From a bacterium (lineage in GTDB: Bacteria; Actinomycetota; Acidimicrobiia; UBA5794; ZC4RG35), in NCBI GenBank assembly GCA_028819835.1, contig JAPPKR010000235.1, forward strand, positions 1 through 44,286: 44,286 bases of DNA. Direction: 5' to 3'. A program made the position numbers and the translations under genes. Numbering within the stretch: the stretch's first letter is position 1; the number at the start of each line of letters is the position of its first letter. The notes under the pieces were generated by a model. The model was not told the DNA's origin, made no database searches, and saw only the letters and a list, made by a program, of their open reading frames with translations. Shown one piece after another: positions 8,147 through 16,351 of the stretch.

Positions 8147-8470
8147 CTATCCGGAGGAGGAACTCTCGCTCTTCGAGGCGCTGACGGAGGACGTGTCGGT
8201 CGCCGACTTGGAGTCGGAGGAGCCATCCCCGCTCCTCCGGCTCTTCTGTTCCCCCGAGGTCTTTCCGTTGGTCCCGGCCGAGGCGGGGTTGGGCTTCCGG
8301 GAGTCGGTCACGTAGAACCCGGACCCCTTGAAGACCACCCCGCGAGCGTGAAACACCTTTCGCAGCGGCCCCCCGCAGGACTCGTGCCGGGTCAGAGGAG
8401 CGTCGCTGAAGGACTGCCACACCTCCAGGCTGTCCCCGCACTGGCGGCAGAGGTACTCATAGGTGGGCAT
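8147..8470 (-). CDS. FmdB-type zinc-ribbon protein
   Basis: This is a small regulator-like protein of the FmdB family (107 aa). The N terminus MPTYEYLCRQCG is diagnostic. The first pair of zinc ligands is Cys8 and Cys11. The second pair is His29 and Cys32 (HESCGG), where the family normally has CxxC, so the ribbon would be C-C-H-C. The phrase FKGSGFYVTD is also typical of the family. After residue 58 a Ser/Lys/Asp-rich low-complexity tail of about 50 residues follows. I use the ATG at 8470; upstream in-frame sequence shows no conserved features. It is divergent from plsY, with an 85-base intergenic region. Confidence 0.88.
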   Translation of the reverse strand: MPTYEYLCRQCGDSLEVWQSFSDAPLTRHESCGGPLRKVFHARGVVFKGSGFYVTDSRKPNPASAGTNGKTSGEQKSRRSGDGSSDSKSATDTSSVSASKSESSSSG

Positions 8471-8539
8471 GGCGTGACGATCCGGTTCGGTTACGCGTGG
8501 GAATCCACAACCAGGATACCTCCACGCAGCACCGGGGCA

Positions 8540-8545
8540 TAAACT
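8540..8545 (+). promoter_or_regulatory. -10-like box (TAAACT) of a possible leaderless plsY mRNA
   Basis: TAAACT ends 10 bases before the plsY ATG, so transcription would start within a few bases of the start codon. No clear -35 box and no Shine-Dalgarno sequence are visible. The same hexamer precedes tRNA-Ala. Confidence 0.4.
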
Positions 8546-8555
8546 GGTTTGCAAT

Positions 8556-9158
8556 ATGGAGTTACCCGTCTGGACGGCAGTCGCCCTCGCTTACCTGATA
8601 GGTTCGATCGACTTCGCCATCTTCGTGGCGCGCCTTCACGGCGTGGACATCCGCTCGGAGGGGAGCGGCAACCCCGGAACTGCCAACGTTTTCCGGGTGG
8701 TGGGGGTCGTGCCAGGGATCGTGGTGCTGGTTGGCGACCTGCTGAAAGGGCTGGTTGCCGCATACCTCGGCTGGTTGGCGGCGGGATCGGTTGATCCGGT
8801 CGGATCTTGGGTGGTGATGCTGGCCGGGACGGCCGCGGTGATCGGACACTGCTATCCGGTGTTTCACAGGTTTCGGGGAGGGAAGGGGATGGCGACGCTG
8901 TTCGGAGCGATGCTCTTCATCCTGCCCCTCGTGACGGTCGTGGCGGCCGTGGTGTGGGGGCTGGTGGCCAGGGTGGCTAAATTCCCGGCGGCCGGGTCCT
9001 GCTCGGTGGCGATCGCCTACCTGCCGATCGGGTACTGGCAGGGTATGGACCTCCCGGCGCTGTCCTGGCTGCTGCTGTCCGTGGTGTTGATCCTCTACCG
9101 CCACAAATCGAATCTTGTCACCTGGAGGGAGAGAAGGTCCGGGTCGGACACGGCGTGA
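8556..9158 (+). CDS. plsY: Glycerol-3-phosphate acyltransferase PlsY
   Basis: PlsY is an integral membrane enzyme that transfers acyl groups from acyl-phosphate to glycerol-3-phosphate, the first step of phospholipid synthesis. Family signatures are visible: YLIGSIDFAI near the N terminus, then GSGNPGTANVFRV (about residues 29-41), and HRFRGGKGMAT in the middle (normally H-x-F-x-GGKG). There are several hydrophobic helices and the length is normal (200 aa). Its ATG has no ribosome site but has a -10-like box 10 bases upstream. Its stop overlaps the moeA GTG (GTGA). Confidence 0.93.
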   Translation: MELPVWTAVALAYLIGSIDFAIFVARLHGVDIRSEGSGNPGTANVFRVVGVVPGIVVLVGDLLKGLVAAYLGWLAAGSVDPVGSWVVMLAGTAAVIGHCYPVFHRFRGGKGMATLFGAMLFILPLVTVVAAVVWGLVARVAKFPAAGSCSVAIAYLPIGYWQGMDLPALSWLLLSVVLILYRHKSNLVTWRERRSGSDTA

Positions 9159-10408
9159 CGACCGAGGAGATGAAGCCGCTGGCCGCCGCGCGGCGGGAGG
9201 TTCTGTCCGCGATGCGGCTCCTGCCCGTCCTCGAAGTCCCTCTCGACCAGGCCCAGGGGCTGGCCCTGGCTTCCGATGTGATCGCTCCTCATGCGGTTCC
9301 GTCGTTCGCCAACTCCGCCATGGACGGCTATGCGGTGCGGGTGGCGGATGTGGCGGACCCGCCGGTGGAGTTGCACATCTCAGAGGACGTGCCGGCCGGT
9401 CATGTGGCGTCGGGTTCGGTGCGGTCGGGCAGCGTCATCAAAATCATGACCGGCGCCCCGATTCCCGACGGGGCGGAGGCCGTGGTGAAGGTGGAGGACA
9501 CCCAACCGGTCCCGGGAGGCAGGGTGAGGATCTTGGCCTCGGTGGCGATGGGCACCGCGGTGAGACCGGCGGGAGGCGACCTGGCGGAGGGTCAACTGGT
9601 CATGCCGGCCGGAGTGCGACTGGGCCCGGTCCACCTGGGGGTCCTGGCCACGATCGGCGTCTCTGCGCCCCAGGTGAGAAGAAGAGCTAGGGTGGCGGTG
9701 CTTTCCACCGGGGACGAGCTTTTCCCGGCCGACGCACAGAGCCTTCCCCCGGGCGGAATACGCGACTCCAACCGGCCTCTCCTGAAGGGCCTTCTGTCCG
9801 ACGTGGGCGTCGAGATCGTCGACATGGGGATCATTCCCGACCAGGAGGATCGACTGCGCGCCGCCTTGAAGGAGGCGTCGGCCGCCGCGGATGTGACGGT
9901 CACCTCCGGCGGAGTCTCCATGGGTGAGTACGACCTGGTCAAACAGGTCCTGTCGAGCCTGGGCGATGTCGGGTTGTGGAAGGTTGCGATGCAGCCCGCC
10001 AAGCCGTTCGCATTCGGGCTGATCCACGGAACTCCGTTGTTCGGCCTGCCCGGCAACCCGGTCTCGGCGCTGGTGGCCTTCGAGCAGTTCGTCCGTCCGT
10101 CTCTGCTGAAGATGATGGGAGCCCGGGCGCTGTTCCGGCCGCGGGTGCCGGCCGTGGCCGGACACTCTCTCCGCACCAACCCCGAGAAGACCGTGTTCGT
10201 CCGGGTGGTGGTGGACCTGGAGGGCGGTCGGATGGTCGCCCGCTCCTCGGGTGGACAGGGGTCGAATGTGCTGTCGGCCGCGGCCGTGGCCAATGGCATG
10301 GCCGTGGTTCCCAGAGGCGTGGCCTCGGTGGGGGAAGGGGAGCCGGTCGCCGTCGAGATGCTGCGGTCTCCGGAGACCCGGAGCGAGGAGGAGACGCCCG
10401 ATGAGTGA
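9155..10408 (+). CDS. moeA: Molybdopterin molybdenumtransferase MoeA
   Basis: MoeA inserts molybdate into adenylylated molybdopterin, the last step of molybdenum cofactor synthesis. Motifs seen in order: NSAMDGYAVR (about residues 50-59), TGAPIPDGAEAVV, STGDEL, SGGVSMGEYD (the MPT-binding segment) and GLPGNPVSALV. Length (417 aa) is standard. The GTG start at 9155 overlaps the plsY stop, and the end overlaps moaC by 8 bases, so these genes are probably co-translated. A molybdoenzyme is implied elsewhere in the genome. Confidence 0.95.
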   Translation: MTTEEMKPLAAARREVLSAMRLLPVLEVPLDQAQGLALASDVIAPHAVPSFANSAMDGYAVRVADVADPPVELHISEDVPAGHVASGSVRSGSVIKIMTGAPIPDGAEAVVKVEDTQPVPGGRVRILASVAMGTAVRPAGGDLAEGQLVMPAGVRLGPVHLGVLATIGVSAPQVRRRARVAVLSTGDELFPADAQSLPPGGIRDSNRPLLKGLLSDVGVEIVDMGIIPDQEDRLRAALKEASAAADVTVTSGGVSMGEYDLVKQVLSSLGDVGLWKVAMQPAKPFAFGLIHGTPLFGLPGNPVSALVAFEQFVRPSLLKMMGARALFRPRVPAVAGHSLRTNPEKTVFVRVVVDLEGGRMVARSSGGQGSNVLSAAAVANGMAVVPRGVASVGEGEPVAVEMLRSPETRSEEETPDE

Positions 10409-10877
10409 AGAACCTGTCTTCTCGCACCTGGATGAGCGGGGAGAGGTGCGGATGGTGGAAGTAGGGGAGAAACCCGAGACGGTGCGGCGGGCGGTGGCGG
10501 AAGCTCACGTCCGGTTGGGTCCCGGAGTGCGACGCTCGCTCCTGGAGGGGTCGCTTCCCAAAGGGGACGCCTTGGCGACGGTGCGGCTGGCGGGGATCAT
10601 GGCTGCCAAGCGCACTTCCGAACTCATCCCGCTCTGCCACCCGTTGCCCCTCTCGGGGATCGAGATCAAGGTGGCTCCGACCTCCGAAGGGGTCTCCGTA
10701 ACCGCGGCGGTGCGCACCACAGCCCGGACGGGAGTGGAGATGGAGGCGATGGTGGCCGTTTCGGTGGCCTCCCTGGCCCTTTACGACATGGTCAAGGGGC
10801 TGGACAAGGGAGCGGTGATCGGCCCTATTCGCTTGCTGGAGAAGACCGGCGGCAAGTCGGGTGACTGGAGGCGGTAG
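10401..10877 (+). CDS. moaC: Cyclic pyranopterin monophosphate synthase MoaC
   Basis: MoaC converts 3',8-cyclo-GTP (the MoaA product) to cyclic pyranopterin monophosphate. Motifs: LCHPLPLSGIEIKV (substrate pocket, around residue 74), TGVEMEAMVAVSVASL and the catalytic-loop phrase DMVKGLDKG. I use the ATG at 10401 (158 aa, normal length); a longer frame to 10251 lies inside moeA. It starts by overlapping moeA, and a GC palindrome lies 24 bases after the stop. The other cofactor genes (moaA, moaE, moaD) are not in the window. Confidence 0.95.
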   Translation: MSEEPVFSHLDERGEVRMVEVGEKPETVRRAVAEAHVRLGPGVRRSLLEGSLPKGDALATVRLAGIMAAKRTSELIPLCHPLPLSGIEIKVAPTSEGVSVTAAVRTTARTGVEMEAMVAVSVASLALYDMVKGLDKGAVIGPIRLLEKTGGKSGDWRR

Positions 10878-10901
10878 AGGGCGGGGGAAGGATGGACCGT
10901 C

Positions 10902-10915
10902 GGGGGCCGGCCCCC
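10902..10915. terminator. GC-rich palindrome after moaC, possible terminator
   Basis: A perfect 14-base palindrome (five G, CCGG, five C) lies 24 bases downstream of the moaC stop and could fold as a 5-bp stem with a 4-base loop. No T-run follows, so a classical intrinsic terminator is not proven. It supports reading the next gene from 10996 rather than from inside moaC. Confidence 0.3.
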
Positions 10916-10979
10916 ACCGGAGGCCCTGGTCTGTCCGTATAGCGACCGGGCGATGGCCCCTCCGCGCCGTGTGGGTTGG

Positions 10980-10985
10980 TATACT
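10980..10985 (+). promoter_or_regulatory. -10-like box (TATACT) before ATG 10996
   Basis: TATACT is close to the consensus TATAAT and ends 10 bases before the ATG at 10996, which lacks a ribosome site. This fits a leaderless transcript and favours that start. No convincing -35 element is seen. Confidence 0.4.
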
Positions 10986-10995
10986 CGTCTCGGTT

Positions 10996-11463
10996 ATGGC
11001 CGCTCTGATGATCGCTCTGTTCGTCATATTGGTGGCTTGGGGATGGTATCTGGTACCCAAGAAGACCGGCGCTCACAAGTCCTCGCGCCTGAGCTTCGGC
11101 CGCCAGCAAACGAAGAGTGGTCGGGCCCCGGAGGTGACGGTCATCCCGGTGGCGCGAACCGTCGGCAACCCCGGTTACGGCGAGCATGTTCCTGGCGCCC
11201 CGGGTCCGCCTTCGGCGGCATCCGCGCGGCGTAGCCGGATCAGAGGAGTCCTGGTAGCGATGGCTGTGATCTCCGCGGCGGCTGCCCTGTACACCCGCTC
11301 GCTCAATTGGTTGCTCACCCACATAGGCATGGACGCCCTGCTGCTTATCTACTACGGACTGTCCCTCCAGGTGCAGAGCAGGGTCGCCTCGCTGTCCCGC
11401 TCCCCGGGCGTCGGTCGCACAGGGCGGTCCGATCCGGTCCTGAGACGGGTGGTAGGGGGCTGA
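10996..11463 (+). CDS. Small membrane protein of unknown function
   Basis: I do not recognise a family. From ATG 10996 the protein has 155 residues: an N-terminal hydrophobic helix (about 2-19), then a basic Ser/Arg/Gly/Pro-rich loop of about 55 residues, a second hydrophobic segment (about 77-92) and a third weaker one (about 100-118), ending in a basic tail. The open frame continues upstream to a GTG at 10861 inside moaC, and GTG 10969 is another option. ATG 10996 is preferred because of the TATACT box just upstream. The coding frame is long and GC-patterned like its neighbours. The tRNA-Ala gene begins 46 bases downstream. Confidence 0.55.
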   Translation: MAALMIALFVILVAWGWYLVPKKTGAHKSSRLSFGRQQTKSGRAPEVTVIPVARTVGNPGYGEHVPGAPGPPSAASARRSRIRGVLVAMAVISAAAALYTRSLNWLLTHIGMDALLLIYYGLSLQVQSRVASLSRSPGVGRTGRSDPVLRRVVGG

Positions 11464-11491
11464 ACCTCCCGGGAGGAGCAAGGGGGACTGG

Positions 11492-11497
11492 TAAACT
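11492..11497 (+). promoter_or_regulatory. -10-like box (TAAACT) of tRNA-Ala
   Basis: TAAACT lies 12 bases before the mature tRNA 5' end, a plausible promoter distance. A 12-base palindrome (CCTCCCGGGAGG, 11465-11476) sits just upstream. No -35 match is convincing. Confidence 0.35.
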
Positions 11498-11509
11498 GCC
11501 TTGCGGCGC

Positions 11510-11586
11510 GGGGGTGTAGCTCAGCTCGGCAGAGCGCTTCGTTCGCAACGAAGAGGCCACGGGTTCAAATCCCGTCACCTCCACCA
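11510..11586 (+). tRNA. tRNA-Ala(CGC)
   Basis: A complete cloverleaf is visible. The acceptor stem is GGGGGTG paired with CACCTCC (one G-T pair), and the D arm begins TAGCTCAG. The anticodon stem CTTCG/CGAAG encloses loop TTCGCAA with anticodon CGC at 11544-11546, reading GCG alanine codons. The T arm is ACGGG-TTCAAAT-CCCGT. The discriminator A is followed by an encoded CCA (11584-11586). Confidence 0.95.
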
Positions 11587-11692
11587 ACCATTGATTTGCT
11601 CTGTTCTCCTTTCTCAAGGTACCTAATGGTTTCCTGAGATCGTCGTGATCGGGGGCGCGTCGTTCCAGGTGGTTTTCCCTGTGACCCTTCGG

Positions 11693-11706
11693 GGTCGAAA
11701 TGCAGG
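11693..11706. terminator. Hairpin with UUCG tetraloop between tRNA-Ala and the minus-strand lipoprotein gene
   Basis: GACCC-TTCG-GGGTC forms a 5-bp stem closed by the very stable C(UUCG)G tetraloop when read on the plus strand. It lies between the plus-strand tRNA-Ala and the 3' end (11728) of the minus-strand gene, so it may stop one or both transcripts. No T-run follows on either strand. Confidence 0.35.
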
Positions 11707-11727
11707 AAGGCTCGTTTGAGGGTGCCT

Positions 11728-12987
11728 TCAATTCTGGAAGAGGATCGTTTCCAGTTCTTCGATCCGCTCGTCCCGCGTAAACCGCCAGATGCCGATGTAG
11801 CCCTGGCGCAGGTCACCGTTGCTGTCCCAGTCCAGGGAGTTGGCGGCCCCTTGGTAGTCGATCTGGCCACCGGTGGCGAGCAGGCGAAGGCCCTCGGCGA
11901 CTCCCTCGGGAGTCCCCAAGACCAGCTCCCCGGGCGGACTGCCGATGGACCGCAACTGGTCCCGTATGGCTGCTCCGTCGAGGCTTCCGGCCGCCTGGGC
12001 TGCCAGGGCCAGCGCTACGGTGGCGTCGTATGTCTCTTTGACGTAGGTGAGTTGGGGAGGCCCTCCATAGGCGGCTTCGAACGCCGCGTCCCACGCGGCG
12101 GCGGCGTCGTTGGCCGGGGCGGGAGCCCCTGCGGTGCCGTACATGTCGCCCAGCCGGTCGCCTCCCATCTCCTTGACCAGGCTCGACCTCTTGCTGGCAT
12201 CGCCGAACAGGAACTGGGTGTAGATGCCCTCATCCAGCGCCTCTCGAACGATGGCCACCGCCTGATGCTCGAAGGCGATCACCACCAGCGCCTGGGCGCC
12301 AGCGCCGGCGCTCTCCTGCAGATCCGCAAGATGGACCGTCTGTTCGGGGTCGACGGGAACGGCGCGCAGTTGCCCGTCCCACGACTCCTCGAAGCTGCGA
12401 GCCAGACCCCGACCGTACGGGTCATCGACGTAGATCAGGCCCACGTTGTCGAAGCCTCGCTCGCCGGTCACGCGGGCGAGGACCGGGCCCTGGGCGGTGT
12501 CGGAGAGGGCTGTGCGGTAAAAGTAGCCGTCGTCGGCAGCCGCGGTCAACTGGGGGGAAGTGGCCGAGGGGCTGATGGTCGGCACCCTGGCCGGTCCGAC
12601 GACCATCTCTGCAACGGGTAAGGCGATGACGCTGGCGTTGGGCCCCACGATGGCATGGACACCCTCCGACTCCACGAGTTGGCGCGCCGCCTCGACCCCT
12701 ACCCGAGGGTCTAGCGTGGAGTCGGACTCCACGCTCTCAACCGGCCTCCCGAGCACCCCTCCGGCCTCGTTGACGTGCCGTATAGCCAGATCGAAGGCCC
12801 GCTTCCTATCAGCCGCTGTCTCCGGAGCGCCGCTGAAGTCCAGCAGCAGCCCGATCTTCATGGGCGCAGAAGTCTCCGGTTCCTCCCCAGCGCTTTCATC
12901 GCAGGCCACGGCGGCGAGGAGCAGGCTAGCCGCCACCAAGAGTCGAAACAGGTTCGGCACAGCTGAAAACATGCCCTCGCCATTCAT
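11728..12987 (-). CDS. ABC transporter substrate-binding lipoprotein, branched-chain amino acid type
   Basis: This is a type I periplasmic-binding-fold protein of the LivJ / receptor ligand-binding family, which captures amino acids, amides or related solutes outside the membrane. From ATG 12987 (419 aa) it has a signal peptide with lipobox AVAC (Cys29) and a short acidic linker. It then has the family opening MKIGLLLDFSG, HVNEAGGVLGRPV, and the VGPNAS / ISPSATSPQLT binding-loop region. ATG 12972 (five residues later) is an alternative start. No permease or ATPase genes of such a transporter adjoin it, so it is an orphan binding protein or works with a distant system. Confidence 0.85.
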   Translation of the reverse strand: MNGEGMFSAVPNLFRLLVAASLLLAAVACDESAGEEPETSAPMKIGLLLDFSGAPETAADRKRAFDLAIRHVNEAGGVLGRPVESVESDSTLDPRVGVEAARQLVESEGVHAIVGPNASVIALPVAEMVVGPARVPTISPSATSPQLTAAADDGYFYRTALSDTAQGPVLARVTGERGFDNVGLIYVDDPYGRGLARSFEESWDGQLRAVPVDPEQTVHLADLQESAGAGAQALVVIAFEHQAVAIVREALDEGIYTQFLFGDASKRSSLVKEMGGDRLGDMYGTAGAPAPANDAAAAWDAAFEAAYGGPPQLTYVKETYDATVALALAAQAAGSLDGAAIRDQLRSIGSPPGELVLGTPEGVAEGLRLLATGGQIDYQGAANSLDWDSNGDLRQGYIGIWRFTRDERIEELETILFQN

Positions 12988-13240
12988 TAGGTGACCGCGG
13001 AGAATAGCTAAACGGGAGTCGGAGCACTCGGGCCTCATCCCGAGGACCCTGGCATTGTGGCGGTGGCTTCCCAGTGGCCAAAGCCGCTGCTCGTCAGGGA
13101 GAACATGTAGTGTCGGCGCGATGTCTTCCCTTCCCAAAACACTGGCCGTTTCGCGCCGTCATGTAACGCTCAAGCCGGCGCTCCGGCCAATCTGCTCTCG
13201 CACACCGCAAGGATCCCATGCCCGGTTTCGTTCCCGGACG

Positions 13241-15823
13241 ATGGTCAGGGCGGCACTGGTGCTGTGGTTGGCGGTGTCGGCCACCGTCGGTCCGGTCTGG
13301 ATCGGCCAAGGGCCGGGAGTGGCTGCGGCGCTGGCCGATGAGGCCAGCGACCGCCGGGCCCTGGTGGCCCTGTATCAGGCCACCGACGGCGAACGGTGGG
13401 GAAGATCCGGGAACTGGCTGGAGGATGTCCCCCTTGGTGAGTGGGAGGGGGTGACGACCGACAGCGACGGACGGGTCACCGCCCTGTCGCTGCCGGGCAA
13501 CCACCTGTCGGGGGAGCTTCCTCCGGAGATAGGGAGTCTGGCCCGGTTGCGAGAACTGGACCTGAGTGGCAATTACCTGTCGGGAGAATTGCCCGCGGAG
13601 ATCGGGAGTCTGTCCGGACTGCAGGAGTTGAACCTGGGCCGGAACCACCTGGAGGGTGAACTTCCCTCACAAGTCGGCAACCTGGTCGAGTTGCAGGAGT
13701 TGAACGTCGATTCGAACCGGTTCACGGGGCCGCTTCCGGCGGTGTTCGGAGCCCTCGTCAACCTGAGGGTGCTGGACGCCGGCGACAACGACCTGTCCGG
13801 TGAGATTCCAGACGGGTGGCGCAGCCTGAGCCGGCTGACCCATCTGGTGCTGCGGTCCAACTCGATCGGCGGGCTGGTTCCCTCCTGGCTGGGGGAGTTG
13901 ACGGACCTGCAGTGGCTGGACCTCAGTTACAACCAGTTGACCGGAGATATACCGCCGGAATTGGGGAGGCTGAAAGACCTGTCGGTGCTCTATCTGAGCT
14001 TCAACGAGTTGTTCGGTGACATCCCACCCGAATTGGGCAGGCTCGCCAGCCTGCAGATCCTGAACCTGCGGGTAAACCGACTATCGGGAGAGATCCCGGC
14101 GGAGTTGGGCAGGCTCGGCAACTTGCGCATCATGAATCTGTGGAACAACCGCCTGTCCGGTGAGATTCCCCCCCAGCTGGGTTCTCTGACCAGCCTCCGG
14201 CGGCTCGACATGGACTCCAACAACCTGTCCGGGGAGATCCCCGCGGAGCTCGGCAACCTCACCGACCTGCGAGAGCTGTGGCTGCAGGGCAACCAACTGT
14301 CGGGCGCTATTCCCGCCCAACTGGGCAATCTTTCCGAACTCGATCGCCTGTACCTGCACAACAACCGCCTCTCGGGAGAGATCCCGTCCGAACTCGCCTA
14401 TCTCTCCAAGCTCTCCAGGCTTTGGCTGGGACGGAACCAGTTGTCGGGGGAGATTCCCGCCTGGCTCGGCAACCTTGCCAATCTCACTCAGTTATACCTG
14501 CGGTCGAACCAGTTCTCAGGGGTGATCCCGGCTACCTTGGGCAACCTGACGGGTCTGGAGAGGTTGAACCTGTGGAACAACCGTCTGTCGGGGGAGATCC
14601 CGCCGGAACTCGGGAAACTGACCAATCTTCGCCAGTTACACCTGGATGGAAACGACCTTTCGGGTGAGATACCCGCCGAACTCGCCGGGCTCGTAAACCT
14701 CGAGGAACTGGCGCTGCAGGACAACCGGTTGTCCGGCCGGCTCGGGTCCTGGTTGGGTGACCTGGGCAACCTGGAACGCCTGGCTCTGCACGACAACCGA
14801 TTGTCGGGCCCCATTCCCGCTTCGTTCGCCAACCTCGCCAACCTCTCGGTTCTGACCCTGGATCGCAACGAGTTGTCGGGCCCGGTGCCCGGCGGGCTGG
14901 GAAGACTCACCGAGTTGGTGCGTCTGCGGCTCGGCCACAACCGACTGTCCGGTGAGATTCCGGCGGAACTCGGCTGGCTCGTGAACCTGTCCGAACTGGG
15001 TCTGGAGCACAACGACCTGATCGGGGAGATCCCCGCTGAGCTGGGAAGCCTCAGCGAGCTCACCGGTTTGCGGCTCGGCCACAACACTCTGTGGGGCGAG
15101 ATCCCGGCGGAACTAGGGAACCTGGGGAAACTCGCGTCTCTCAACCTGGATCACAACAAACTGTGGGGCGAGATCCCGGCGGAACTGGGCGACCTGGAGA
15201 ACCTCGTCGAACTGCGTCTGGGCCACAATGACCTGACCGGGGAGATACCGGACCAGTTGGGGGGACTTCTCGGCCTGGTCCGTCTGGACCTCGGTGGAAA
15301 CTGGCTGTGGGGCGAGATTCCCCGAGACTTCGGCTCGCTGGTTTCGCTGGAACACCTGAACCTGCAGGACAACCAGTTGACCGAACACATACCCATCGAA
15401 TTCGGGAAGCTCACCAACCTCAGGGTGTTGGATCTGAGCAGCAACCGTCTGACCAGGGAGATTCCCTACCAACTGGGCGGCCTCACCAACCTGGAGACCC
15501 TGAACCTCCAGTACAACGGGCTGTGGAGCTCGATACCCAGGGAGTTGGGAGAACTGACCGGCTTGAGACACCTGGCGCTGGGCAACAACAACCTCTCGGG
15601 TGAGATACCGGCCGAACTCGGCGCGCTGGCGGCGCTGGTGGAGTTGAACCTCAGCGGCAATCGCCTGTCCGGGCAGATTCCCGCCGAGTTGGGCGGACTC
15701 GCAAACCTCACCTACCTGCTGGTCGGCGACAACCGGCTGAGCGGCTGTCTACCCGCCGATTGGCAGCGGCTGGAGACCGTGGTCGACGATCTGAGGGATC
15801 TCGACTTGCCGTTCTGCCCCTGA
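13241..15823 (+). CDS. Secreted leucine-rich repeat protein, 32 plant-type repeats
   Basis: From ATG 13241 the protein has 860 residues: a signal peptide (about 1-32, ending VAAALA) and an N-terminal cap (ALVALYQATDGERW then GEWEGVTTD). About 32 uninterrupted 24-residue repeats follow, of form LxxLxLxxNxLSGEIPxELGxL. The C-terminal cap has Cys in LSGCLPADW and a final Cys three residues from the end, probably forming a disulfide. The LSGEIP core is the plant-specific LRR class, also known in some bacterial exported proteins. No membrane anchor or LPXTG motif is seen at the C terminus. Likely role: extracellular protein or ligand binding, for example adhesion; this is inference. An in-frame extension to 13055 adds Arg-rich sequence before the signal peptide and was rejected. 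Confidence 0.88.
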   Translation: MVRAALVLWLAVSATVGPVWIGQGPGVAAALADEASDRRALVALYQATDGERWGRSGNWLEDVPLGEWEGVTTDSDGRVTALSLPGNHLSGELPPEIGSLARLRELDLSGNYLSGELPAEIGSLSGLQELNLGRNHLEGELPSQVGNLVELQELNVDSNRFTGPLPAVFGALVNLRVLDAGDNDLSGEIPDGWRSLSRLTHLVLRSNSIGGLVPSWLGELTDLQWLDLSYNQLTGDIPPELGRLKDLSVLYLSFNELFGDIPPELGRLASLQILNLRVNRLSGEIPAELGRLGNLRIMNLWNNRLSGEIPPQLGSLTSLRRLDMDSNNLSGEIPAELGNLTDLRELWLQGNQLSGAIPAQLGNLSELDRLYLHNNRLSGEIPSELAYLSKLSRLWLGRNQLSGEIPAWLGNLANLTQLYLRSNQFSGVIPATLGNLTGLERLNLWNNRLSGEIPPELGKLTNLRQLHLDGNDLSGEIPAELAGLVNLEELALQDNRLSGRLGSWLGDLGNLERLALHDNRLSGPIPASFANLANLSVLTLDRNELSGPVPGGLGRLTELVRLRLGHNRLSGEIPAELGWLVNLSELGLEHNDLIGEIPAELGSLSELTGLRLGHNTLWGEIPAELGNLGKLASLNLDHNKLWGEIPAELGDLENLVELRLGHNDLTGEIPDQLGGLLGLVRLDLGGNWLWGEIPRDFGSLVSLEHLNLQDNQLTEHIPIEFGKLTNLRVLDLSSNRLTREIPYQLGGLTNLETLNLQYNGLWSSIPRELGELTGLRHLALGNNNLSGEIPAELGALAALVELNLSGNRLSGQIPAELGGLANLTYLLVGDNRLSGCLPADWQRLETVVDDLRDLDLPFCP
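13454..15757 (+). repeat. Tandem 72-base coding repeats of the LRR array
   Basis: The LRR array is built from a 72-base unit (24 codons) repeated about 32 times without insertion or deletion. Neighbouring units share segments such as the codons for SGEIP and AELG, but differ elsewhere. This is protein repeat structure, not a CRISPR or satellite. Such arrays can expand or contract by recombination. Confidence 0.75.
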
Positions 15824-15865
15824 ATCGGCCGGTCGGCGAGATTCCGCAAAACTTCGATAAAAGAG

Positions 15866-16291
15866 CTACACCCCCGGCAGGCACCACGCGGTATTTATGA
15901 CGTCCGGCCCGCTATTGAAATAGACCAGACACTCCCCATCGGGATGCTCAAACCGCACCCATTCATAAGGGACGAAATGGGGGCCTCTGCACAAGGATGC
16001 AGAGGGGGGCTCATCGTTGCGTTGCGACAGTGCGAGGAACAGGAATCGGGATAGAGATCGTGCCTGTTCACTCGATGGCATGAACCTGTCTTGCGGGAGT
16101 CTTACCACAACCCCGTTGTCCCCGGGATGCTCCACGATACGACCGTCGGATTCCAGAACCGCGCACACGGGAGCGTACGCCTCCCATAGTGCTTGATACT
16201 CCTCAGTCCGCTGCCGGGCGGACCACACGAGGGCGAATAGGCCAATGCCGAAGAGGACGGCGACCACCATGGACCTAGAGCGCTTCGACAC
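15866..16291 (-). CDS. Small membrane-anchored protein of unknown function
   Basis: No family recognised. It has 141 residues, a basic N terminus (SKRSRS), one hydrophobic segment (about 8-24) and an extracytoplasmic domain with three Cys (in APVCAVL, ASLCRGP, GECLVYF) plus one near the end (TAWCLPG). That allows two disulfides. The start is GTG at 16291. A TACTTT box on the minus strand (16302-16307) ends 10 bases before it, fitting a leaderless transcript. It lies between two genes for exported proteins and is convergent with the LRR gene (42-base gap). Confidence 0.6.
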   Translation of the reverse strand: MSKRSRSMVVAVLFGIGLFALVWSARQRTEEYQALWEAYAPVCAVLESDGRIVEHPGDNGVVVRLPQDRFMPSSEQARSLSRFLFLALSQRNDEPPSASLCRGPHFVPYEWVRFEHPDGECLVYFNSGPDVINTAWCLPGV

Positions 16292-16351
16292 TATGGATCA
16301 GAAAGTAGCCGTAAGGCAAACTGTGCCCCAAACCTAATCGGGACGGAATTG

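Noticed and set aside
13027..13044. CTCGGG-N6-CCCGAG hairpin between the binding-protein and LRR genes
   Set aside because: A 6-bp stem is expected by chance in GC-rich DNA. It is not near a gene end and has no T-run.
13454..15757. Regular 72-base repeats as a CRISPR-like array
   Set aside because: The units are codon-phased and translate into 24-residue LRRs, with no unique spacers between identical repeats.
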